This document shows, one piece after another, positions 55,855 to 64,000 of a stretch of DNA of 64,000 nt. The first letter of the stretch is position 1, and every line of letters starts with the position of its first letter. Below the pieces are notes generated by a model. The model was not told the DNA's origin. It made no database searches and saw only the letters and a list, made by a program, of their open reading frames with translations. This DNA is from Axinella damicornis. Its lineage: Eukaryota > Porifera > Demospongiae > Axinellida > Axinellidae. The stretch lies in the NCBI GenBank assembly GCA_963931865.1, contig OZ007516.1, positions 10,087,285-10,151,284 of the forward strand. The letters run 5' to 3'. The position numbers and the translations under genes are program-made.

Positions 55855-57745
55855 CTACAAGGTAAACAATGAAAGATTATATTTAAAGGAGGTAAATGAA
55901 GGGGAGGAAACAACATAATCTGGTAACATATTCCAATTTGAAATAGAGTTAGGTATAAAGGAATGCAAATATGAATTAGAATGTGCAAATGGTTGATATA
56001 ATAAATGTGAACGAGGATTGTGGGATAAAGCGCTGCTAGGTACAACAACATCAGGGGGAAAGTACAACAGCCCGTGGACTATCTTATACACATAGCACAG
56101 TCTTGTGTGCAGTCTACGCTGTGCAAGCGAAGGTAGATCAAGCATGTCCAAAAGCTCATGGTAGCCAGCATCCCAGTTTTTAGTGCAAATTCTACTCGCA
56201 AATTGCTGGGTTTTCTCAAGCATGGCTATGTCCTTCTGCAAGTAAGGAGACCACACTGGAGCAGCATATTCCAGATGTGGCCGTACCAGGGATACATATA
56301 ACTGACGTAAAGTTGCCACATCTGAGTGCCCGTAAAAACGCCTATACACAAGACCCAGAATACGTCTCGCCTTGGAGCATATATTGTTAATGTGAGTGGT
56401 CCAGGAGAGATCAGATGTTATTAGCAAACCAAGATATTTAAAAGTGGGTGTTACTTCCAGTGGGGATCCGTATAGAGAAATGGAGGGGTTCGGGTTTATA
56501 TGTCGCTTTTTCCTCGACACTAGCATAAATTTACATTTGGCGATGTTAAACGTCAAGTAGTTAGCTGAGGCATAATTTTCTAGGGTGTCGACATCTCTCT
56601 GAAGGAGTTCAAGGTCCACAGGTAGTGAGATGGGGCGGTATAGAAGAATGTCGTCTGCATAGAGAACAATCTTTGAGCCATCAGATAGGCTGACATCTGC
56701 TATATCATCAATATATATGAGGAACAACAGGGGACCAAGGATGGAACCTTGGGGTACACCTGACACAACACTCGTGGGCAGGGAGGATGCACCGTTCACC
56801 ACTACACACTGCTTGCGGTCTGCCAGGTAATTATGTATCCACTGGACAATGTGAGGGTTAATTCCACGTTGACAAAGCTTAGTAAGTAATGGCTGATGAG
56901 GGACAGAGTCAAAGGCTTTGCAAAAGTCAAAAAATATTGCTCCTATTTCCTTTCCATCCTAGATCTGCTTGAACCAATCGTGTGTGGTGGACAACAATGC
57001 AGAGACAGAGGATTTGGCAGCTTGGAAGTTGGTATCCCCATTGGCAGTTAGACAGTGGACAGTGCTCTCTAAGATGGTCCGAGATTAAACAATGGAAATG
57101 CTTTTCAAGGATCTTACTGAGGATTGGTAGCAAGGATATTGGCCTGAAGTCATTTGGGCCTTTAGCACCCTGTTTCTTCGGGATGGGTACGACATTAGAG
57201 CATTTCCATGCAGTAGGTGGCTGACCTAGTTGAATAGAGAGATTGAAAAGCTTGGTGATGGAGGGAGCTATCGCATCAGCAGTATATTTCAACATGTGAG
57301 CAGAGATACCATCTTTGCCACTGGCCTTGGCAGTCTTGAGAGACTGCAACATATCCAAGACCCATTCCTCACTGCAAAGGATGTCGGGGGTGTTATGCAA
57401 TGCAGAGAGATTACAATCCAGTGGATGCAATGCTGGGACCGAGTTGTTGAAACAACTTGAGAAAAATGAGTTTAGGACATTTGCCTTTGCCTCATCAGAA
57501 TCGTGCGTTACATCATTGTGGGTCAGAACAGGGATAGATGAAGAGCTCTTGTTAAGATGCTTGACTGCCTTCCAAAACTGTCTGGGATTGGATGGGTTAA
57601 GTTTGTGAAAATATGCAGACTTTGCAGTTCGAAGCTCCCCGACAACTTTGTTTCTAGCCTGGCGAAATCTGGCATAGTCCTGATGTGTCCCACTTCTTTT
57701 TGCTCTTTTGAACAAGGTCCCCCCTATTTCTTCGACGCATTGATC
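55855..57745 (-). pseudogene. LINE (CR1/L2-like) copy 2, long 5'-truncated copy
   Basis: Two frames cover RT almost fully. 57715-56927: ARNKVVGELRTAKSAYFHKL, GKDGISAHMLKYTADAIAPS, FRPISLLPILSKILEKHF. 56802-55855: GVPQGSILGPLLFLIYIDDI, LYADDILLYRP, FKYLGLLITSDLSW, to SFTSFKYNLSLFTL and TAA. Between them the frame AIFFDFCKAFDSVPHQPLLT continues upstream of 56802, but a TAG at about 56961 and a frameshift near 57017 break it. No endonuclease domain. It is the better-preserved relative of copy 1. Confidence 0.92.
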
Positions 57746-57779
57746 GGGTCATTTCTGGTTGCCAACCCTTCGCGTTAGT

Positions 57780-58500
57780 ACGGCAAGCTTCAAACGCTTG
57801 GGCGAGAAGGCCTGCGTACCAAGCCCAAGGCGGAGCCACGCCGATAACTGGCAGCTGTACGGTCGGTCCACGCTGGGCAGTTGTACGGTCCATTTCAAAC
57901 GGAGTATACGAACGAGTTCAACCTCGACTTCCGGAAGTATCGAGATGTAAGTCAGCCCTCTTCAGGAGCCCAAAAGGTAGTCAGTACCAGCTAGTCTCTG
58001 ACACGAAACTATCACAGAGTTGCTGTAGCGCACGTGACTTACTGTACATAATACGGATTTCTCGCGTGACCTACAGTACTAATACGGATTTTTCACGTGA
58101 CCTACAGTACAAAATACGGGTTTTTATCAACTGCGCTTGCGTACCAGGCTTTTCCATTGACTGCTGTACATTATTCAAACGTAGGTGTATGATAAAATCT
58201 TGTTAAATCTATACCACAATACAATCGCATCCTGTTGACAGCTTGTTGGTTAACTTGAAATGGTTATGTGTCTCATAACCGGGACGGCTACCCTACGCAA
58301 TGCCTAACGGGAATACACTATGGTAATTTTTATTTATTTTATTTATTTTTTTCCATGACAACCTTTTTGTTAAGGAATTAAATAAATTTTACAGCGAAAT
58401 AAAAGTGATACAACCAAAAAAGCACCTGCATGCAGGCTGAAACTGGATGATACTTTACAACCAACCAAATGCATATATGGTAAAGGTAAATGGATAAATT
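57780..58500. other. no gene; short tandem repeat at 58030-58125
   Basis: Three ~37-bp units CGTGACCTACAGTAC.AATACGGATTTTT. A stray GAATACACTATGGTAA block (58309-58325) is related to 60535-60722. Confidence 0.6.
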
Positions 58501-58780
58501 ATTACACTCCTGGTAGGGGAAAAATTGTGCCGCGTAAATTACACTCCTGGTATAGGAAAAATTGTGCCGCGTAATGTAATATAATATAATATAATGTTTG
58601 AGTACTTAGGCTTGGCCTACAGAGATTCTGACTACACCGCAGTGATCGCTATCATGCACTGACCTGAATGATAAAAGTTGGTGATGAAACTCACCTTGGT
58701 GGTGGAGATATGAGCGCTTTTGTCTCGCCGTTGGCCGCCATTGCTCGAGCGCTCCATCGATTTCCGGTGGCAGTACCGTT

Positions 58781-59733
58781 GTCATAGTCGTGAATGACTC
58801 CCGTCGTACGTGACTCCCGGTCACTGCTGCCTAGGTGTCAGTGACTCCCAGTCACTCACGCCTAGGCGTGAGTGACTCCCCGAACATTGATGCCTAGGTG
58901 TGAGTGACTCCCCCCTGACGGCAATGACTCCCAGGGGTCACTCGTGCCTAGGCGGCAATGTTCGGGGAGTCACTTAATATCCATGACTTGGAGAAAAAGA
59001 TAACACTGGAGGTAAAATAATTATTAGAGATATAATAAACAGGGATAATACAAGTATGCAAAAAATTATAGTTGACATATCAAATACAGAATGCATGCAG
59101 TTCTAATACAGTAAACGCTGTCTTTTGGCTGCAGGAAATTTGGTCTGATGTGATCTTTTCCAACGTCTTGTCTCTCCCAAGATGACTCCCTAAAGCAAAC
59201 ATAAACAGGTTATAATTATTGGCAAGGGAAACGCTGACAGTCTTGGTATGATTAAAGCTAGTGAACAGCGCTAGCTACATATATAGCTACATTAATAGCG
59301 TACCTGCAACTCCAGAATGGCATGACTCAAGAATACGAGTTTTTTCCTCCTCTGATCTGATGCGCCAGTCATTCCCATCCTTTTCACCTCGATCCAGTAT
59401 TCTTCCTGTAATGTAGAACGCCCTTGTCCATCATGAAATTGTTTCGGCATTTTCGCCGTAGGTTGGCCTTCTCCGCCTTTGAGAACCCATCGGGATACTC
59501 CCCCCGCAGTAGATAATCCTCCACAACACTCAGCTCTGTCCGAAACTCCTCCATACCCGAATAATGACACCGCATGATGGCGCATCAGCTTTTGTAGCAC
59601 CGTAGCATCAGCATTCGGTACGGTCGTACCGTACCGTGAAGGGGAGTCATTCCCGCCAGGGGGGGGTCACTTCCGCCTTAGGCGCCAATGACCGGGGAGT
59701 CACTCACGCCGGGGAGTCACTCACGCCTCTGAC
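58781..59733. mobile_element. 953-bp integrase-bearing element (Ginger-like) with 6-bp TSD
   Basis: Ends GTCATAGTCGTGAATGACTC and, inverted, GTCAGAGGCGTGAGTGACTC (17 of 20 identical). Flanked by ACCGTT at 58775-58780 and 59734-59739; the uninterrupted family sequence is seen at about 60185-60215. Sub-ends hold repeated palindromic GAGTGACTCC and GCCTAGGC blocks. The interior codes part of an integrase. DNA transposons with a retro-type integrase and 4-6-bp duplications are known as Ginger elements; the placement is an inference. Confidence 0.8.
59090..59590 (-). pseudogene. integrase H2C2-type zinc domain fragment
   Basis: Exon 59304-59575 reads FRTELSVVEDYLLRGEYPDG, FSKAEKANLRRKCRNNFMMD and GVLHYRK. 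A one-base frame change near 59400 leads to KDGNDWRIRSEEEKTRILES and CHSGVA, then donor GTACGC. An in-phase exon from 59189 gives GSHLGRDKTLEKI. This is the N-terminal HHCC domain region of retro-type integrases (..LxxCHxxxxGGHxGxxKTxxKI). The DDE core is absent. Upstream TGA and the frame change make it dead. Confidence 0.6.
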
Positions 59734-60534
59734 ACCGTTCTTAGGAAAGGCACACGAAGATTCTGACCACACGGCCGTGATCGCTGTCGTTCACTGACGC
59801 TTATATACCGAAACTCACCGTGCTGGCTAAGTTTTGAGTGCTGTAATAATGTCTTGTCTTCCTTTTGGTCGCCATCATGCTCGCGATCGACTGAGCCACG
59901 TGGCATGTGCGTTAATTGGAATGAATTACAATAATTAGCTTCGCTACGGCGAGGCATCCGAGGGGTTGCAACGGCTACCAGGAGTGCGGTTGCCCCTCGT
60001 AAATAATATAATATATATAATGTTTGACTACTTGGGATTGGCCTGCAAAGATTCTGACTACACCGCCGTGATCGCTATCAAGCACTGACCTAAATGATGA
60101 AAGTTGGTGCTGAAACTCACCTTGGTCGTGGAGATATGAGCGATTTTGTCTCGCCGTAGGCCGCCATTGCTCGAGCGCTTTCTTCGACTTCCGGTGGCAG
60201 TATCGTTCTTAGGAAAGGCACACGAACATTCTGACCTCACGGCCGTGATCGCTGTTGTTCACTGACGCTTACATGCCGAAACTCACCGTGCTGGCTAAGT
60301 TGTGAGTGCTGTAATAATGTCTTGTCTTCCTTTTGGTCGCCATTGCTCGCGATCGATTGAGCCACGTGGCATGTGCGTTAATTGGAACGAATTGCAATAA
60401 TTAGCTTCGCTACGGCGAGGCAACCGCGGGGCTGCAACGGCGCTACCAGGAGTGCGGTTGCCCCTCGTTATTAAAAAAGTATAAAAATATATATTAGAGC
60501 ATAGTGACATGACCTGCGAAAGTGAAAGTCAGAC

Positions 60535-60722
60535 GATGGGAATACGCAATGCCGAACGCGAATCCGCTATGGTAAATGGGAATACGCAATGCCGAAAGCG
60601 AATACGCTATGGTAAATGGGAATACGCAATGCCGAACGCGAATACGCTACGGTAAATGGGAATACGCTATGGTAAATGGGAATACGCAATGCCGAATGCG
60701 AATACGCTATGGGATAACGCGA
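60535..60722 (+). repeat. ~40-bp tandem repeat (GGGAATACGCAATGCCGAA)
   Basis: Four to five units GGGAATACGCAATGCCGAAC plus GCGAATACGCTATGGTAAAT, with one shortened unit. Related blocks lie at 54243-55055 and 58300-58325. Confidence 0.9.
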
Positions 60723-60854
60723 ATCAGAAAGTGACCTGTCTCGGCCACCATATATAGGCATGTGTGGCTCTGTCTCATTCCGGGATTCCGGCATTCCGGT
60801 TTTGTCGAGCTGGCCGGCCACGTGGAGCAGAAAAAATGAGTGACTGCTTAGAAT

Positions 60855-62090
60855 ATGGCTCAAGGATCTCCATTGACAGTAGCCACCCATCGGTTGATCG
60901 AGAAACAGAAGAATGTTAGTGAACTGAAGGGTACCGGTCAGAACTTTTGTCAAGACTCTGACAGTAAATGTCTCATTGAGCAGGTGGGGGGAGGTGAAAC
61001 CCGTGATACTGTGCCAGCCCAGACAGTGCGTGTGCTACCTGCAGGAGGGCCAGTAGTCGCTGATCAGGAGTCGGAGGAAACCTTGCCAGACATTCGCTCA
61101 GATGTTGGCAGTCACATTCCCGTTCCACTTGTAGGACGTGTAGCAGGTGAGATGTGATTAGAGCTTGTCTTTCAGACAGACTAGATACAACAGACAAGAT
61201 AGAGTGACTAGCAACATCAATAATGCTCGTATTCTGGATTCATTTCAAGCTGTATCTCAGCTGTTGCGAATGTTTTCATGTAAGTGACTGAATTATGTTC
61301 CTGCCTGCATGTGCATAGATCAGGACTGGCCTGTGAAGTCTCTGCCTTACATGTTGTGTAGACCATAGTGATTGGTACTGGGATGCCTGAGTGTAATTGG
61401 ACATAAGAATAACACTTATCAGACAATGGAGTCATGAAACTACTGGTATGTATGATTTTAACCGTGTGTTTGTGTGTCTGTCTGTGTGTAACAGAAGTGG
61501 AATGTTCGTGGGGCTGGACTAGACTAGTGACACGAGACGTTTGTACCTCCAACTCTGCGAAGGATGTTCGCAAACATTGGGCATAGGCTGGAATCTTCCA
61601 GAACAGCTGGCGGATACAATCGGGGAGCAGCGGCAGTTGAAGTGGATGCAGTTGGGGAGCTGCAGTTGAAGCGGACGCAATCGGGGAGCAGCAGCCAAAG
61701 TGGACGCATGCGGCGAGCAGCAGCTGAAGCGGACGTAATCGGCAAGCAGCGGCTGAAGTGAACACAAATGGGGAACAGCAGTTGAAGCGGATCGATGCAA
61801 TCATAGATCAGCAACTGAAACGGACGCATTCGGGCAGCAGCAGCTCTGCACAGAGAGCTGTCCGGTGCCGGATTACTCACGTAGGCAAATGAGGGGGAAG
61901 TAGCTACTTGTAATACAAAATGTTGATGAAAGTACTATCATAATCCTATCGTCATGTCCTTGTGTTTCAGATGCTCAGTCTTCCCTACTGACCTTGAACA
62001 GTCTGGATGTGGTCACGGTGAACCCCACTGGTGAAACTGATGTGCACATCAACAGTGTGCTTGTTGAAACCGGGCTGGCTGAAACTATGA
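60855..62090 (+). CDS. unrecognised spliced gene, 5' exons; weak Tudor-like segment
   Basis: Exon 60855-61146 (ATG start, 97 codons, acidic/polar: IEKQKNVSELKGTGQNF.., ..ADQESEETLPDIRSDVG) ends in GCAG/GTGAGA. It joins in phase to an exon at about 61971 (TTTCAG before): DAQSSLLTLNSLDVVTVNP, TGETDVHINSVLVETGLAET, donor ATGA/GTTAGT. INSVLVETGLAE resembles the end of Tudor-SN-like repeats, but one short match is weak. Later candidate exons (62150-62310, 62365-62697) do not join cleanly. The intron contains the GCAGCAG array at 61600. Confidence 0.4.
61600..61860 (-). repeat. GCAGCAG repeat family, third array
   Basis: Units GGGGAGCAGCAGCTGAAGC plus GGACGCAATC, about eight copies. Reverse complement of the repeat at 21575-21830. 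Confidence 0.85.
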
Positions 62091-62364
62091 GTTAGTTATT
62101 GAAATGGTTACTCCCAGTAGCACGAACAATGCCCAGAACTCGTTTTTTCTTGTGTTTACGTATAGTGGGAACGTTTGGGGAGACTTTGATTTTGGTACTT
62201 TGGCCAACCATGAAAAAAAGCCACCAATACTTACTAATGCTGTACCAACCCCATCCAGTCAAGCAAGTGCATCCGATTATAATTATAGTAATCACTTCCT
62301 CTAGTTCACTTAGTTGTACTTCCTTTCAGTGAATAGATAATCATCCTGATTAAGCAACTGACTT

Positions 62365-62697
62365 TTGACACATAGACTGGCACATTTGAGCAGGTGGTCC
62401 TTCCCGTTTGCATATCTTAAAGGTGGACATTCTCTGAAGAAGGTGGAGGCCTACAGCCCTGTCCGCAGTCATGCTGTTCCAACGAGCCCTGATACTCCAC
62501 AGCAGCTGCACAGGTGGAACCCAATGGAATCTGACTTCCTTGCGGAGCGAAACATCTATCAAATTGACGATGAAGACACAACATCAGCCCTACATGGTTA
62601 CAGTAAGGCAGCTTCATGTGACACTAGCAAATTCACCTTTGCACTTTGGGACATGGAAACATTTAACTGTATACTGCCTACTAGTCTCAAGGTCTAG
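62365..62697 (+). CDS. hypothetical exon(s)
   Basis: A 110-codon open stretch, including SHAVPTSPDTPQQLHRWNPM and SDFLAERNIYQIDDEDTTSA. An acceptor-like ACACATAG/AC near 62374 and a donor-like AAAG/GTGGAC near 62422 suggest only part is exon. No family recognised; may belong to the gene starting at 60855. Confidence 0.2.
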   Translation: MTHRLAHLSRWSFPFAYLKGGHSLKKVEAYSPVRSHAVPTSPDTPQQLHRWNPMESDFLAERNIYQIDDEDTTSALHGYSKAASCDTSKFTFALWDMETFNCILPTSLKV

Positions 62698-62908
62698 CAC
62701 AGCAAAGAGGCCGTGTAAATACATTGCCCATTTCTTTCCAGAAAGCAGAGAGGAGGGGTTTTAGTTTAGAGATCCTTTCTGTAGTGCTGAAATGAAGATT
62801 ACCAATGTATCTGGGACACAGCGGGATTTATGTTACATCCTGTAAGGTGTACATTAATTGGAGTGAGCTGTACGGTAGCAGCTTGCTGCTTGCTAGTCTG
62901 GAGTAACC

Positions 62909-63342
62909 TCAGTCTAGCCACTAGCCACTCTCTGCCAGGCCAGCTACAGGCACACGCGGCGGAGCCGCGTGCGGAAGGCGGAGAGGGTCTAGCAAACATT
63001 GCACTAGATCACGTTTCTCTGGAATGCCAATTACATGTACAATGTACCTGTGAACCAGTGAAGTTCCAGCTAGAGTTGAGGATGAGTTCTGTACCCTTAG
63101 AGGCATCCAGGTTAGCTCGAGTGTAGGCTTTTAGATGCTCTCCGCCGGGCTGATCGCACACGAGCAGCTCGGTTTACTACCACGAGAGTCATGAATCAAA
63201 TTGGAATAATCGCTTCAGTGAGATCTGATTGGTCAGTTGAGACGCAATCAAGTGGAATGTTTGCTAGACCTTCTCCGCCCTCCGTGCGGCTTTGCCGTGC
63301 ACCCGCTTGACCGGTGGGCGGAGAGGGGCTAGCGGATAGACT
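62909..63342. mobile_element. fold-back MITE (AGTCTAGCCACTAGCC family)
   Basis: 434 bp. Ends TCAGTCTAGCCACTAGCC and (inverted) AGTCTATCCGCTAGCC, with inner GGCGGAGAGGGTCTAGCAAA repeated inverted at 63250-63285. Flanked by GGAGTAACC at 62900-62908 and 63343-63351. Confidence 0.85.
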
Positions 63343-63419
63343 GGAGTAACCTGTAAGATTGTTCAAGGCGGGACAAAATCATATTGTGGCGAAGTAAGGG
63401 GGGGAGGTATGCATGATCA

Positions 63420-63526
63420 GTCTAGCCGCTAGCCCCTCTCCGCCCGGCCGGTCAAGTGGCCGCATGGCGAAGCTTCGCCATGTACGCGTGTAACTGGCCT
63501 GGCGGAGAGGGCTAGTGGCTAGACTG
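63420..63526. mobile_element. short fold-back of the same family
   Basis: AGTCTAGCCGCTAGCCCCTC and the complement ending GGCTAGTGGCTAGACT, with GGCGGAGAGG arms. GAGGTATG occurs on both sides but is not directly adjacent on the left. Confidence 0.75.
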
Positions 63527-63597
63527 AGGTATGAGTTGCCTTGCATATGTATATACTTCTTGAGTATCTTTGAAGATGGGGCAGTAAAGACTCACGG

Positions 63598-63598
63598 T

Positions 63599-63631
<33 letters not shown>
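63598..63631 (+). repeat. poly-G run
   Basis: More than 30 G; length likely unreliable. Confidence 0.95.
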
Positions 63632-63633
<2 letters not shown>

Positions 63634-63680
63634 AAGGTGTAAATTGCATCTACCTGGTGAATACATTTAACTTCATACAG

Positions 63681-63767
63681 GAAGTACCAATCGTGTGTGC
63701 CGCTACTACACCTCAGGCAAGGGATGCCTTCTTGGGGACGTGTGTCCGTATCTTCATCTGCAAGAAG
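63681..63767 (+). CDS. possible 29-codon exon
   Basis: CATACAG before, AAG/GTAACG after; EVPIVCAATTPQARDAFLGT then CVRIFICKK. The frame stays open into the supposed intron (VTNRHWICIVHM). No family recognised. Confidence 0.2.
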
Positions 63768-64000
63768 GTAACGAATCGGCACTGGATTTGCATTGTACAT
63801 ATGACGGGTACCGTGTTGCATAGTATCATATGCACTAGTCTATTGTAGCAGGGTTATAGTACGTTGGGAGCAATATTTGCTCCGTATATACGTATATGCA
63901 CCATATGTACTGGTGTAATATAGCTTTGCTCGCTTCTGCTACTGCTCCCTAGTTGTGTCTGTGTGAATCCGACCAGTGACACAGAATCTGGCCTGCATCT

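Larger units (their letters stand above)
58500..60480 (-). repeat. GCGATCACGGCC repeat family, inverted array D (interrupted)
   Basis: Units at 58500-58780 and 59734-60480, opposite in orientation to arrays A and B. It starts with two TTACACTCCTGGTA.GGG..GTGCCGCGTAA units (58504-58575). The array is split by the 953-bp insertion at 58781-59733. Confidence 0.9.

Noticed and set aside
61217..61804. 195-codon minus-strand ORF
   Set aside because: Driven by the GCAGCAG repeat; no domain.

Overview
This window is animal nuclear DNA. It has spliced genes with GT-AG introns, CR1/L2-like LINEs, a tRNA-derived SINE, and dense small DNA transposons. It has no bacterial or organellar gene layout. The mix of conserved host exons with abundant fold-back elements suggests a marine invertebrate, possibly a sponge. 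That placement is an inference and rests on no diagnostic gene. Starts, stops and splice sites below were read by eye.

Layout, left to right. (1) 1-4.9 kb: a SUMO protease gene (SENP/Ulp1, C48) with seven in-phase exons and a complete catalytic set; a SINE and CT-rich repeats lie upstream and MITEs sit in its introns. (2) 5-8.5 kb: a dead LINE fragment with a fold-back, a ~328-bp tandem repeat family, and GT-rich minisatellites. (3) 8.8-15.2 kb: an intact single-exon F-box protein (minus), a 33-bp minisatellite, a 14-copy ~176-bp array that carries splice-like signals on the minus strand, and the 5' exons of a zinc-ribbon/AT-hook-like gene (minus). (4) 15.6-21.5 kb: more of the same repeats plus a 36-bp minisatellite grown from a transposon end. 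(5) 21.6-22.9 kb: a C2H2 zinc-finger gene with frame breaks. (6) 23.8-26.9 kb: one copy of an inverted duplication whose partner is at 49.3-51.9 kb. It contains a 934-bp element with 9-bp TSD carrying a LINE-derived ORF; the partner copy is its empty site. (7) 30.3-44.3 kb: the ubiquinone-biosynthesis gene COQ7 in six exons. Its first intron holds a 7.75-kb DNA transposon with perfect 18-bp TIRs, arrays of GATCTT/AAGATC subterminal repeats, a truncated CMC/EnSpm-like transposase and, on the other strand, a multi-exon BEN-domain gene. (8) 44.8-48.5 kb: MITEs, a broken P-loop ATPase-like gene and exons of unknown identity. (9) 52.4-57.7 kb: two degraded copies of one LINE in opposite orientation plus fragments of another. 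(10) 58.5-60.5 kb: a 953-bp integrase-bearing element (Ginger-like by its zinc domain) with 6-bp TSD, nested in the ~328-bp repeat family. (11) 60.8-64 kb: exons of an unrecognised gene, perhaps Tudor-like, and more fold-back elements.

Two points stand out. First, one fold-back family (ends TAGCCTCGTTCCCAG) has at least six insertions with readable 9-bp TSDs. Second, the BEN-plus-transposase element is lodged in COQ7, and the COQ7 exons themselves show frame and splice-site irregularities.
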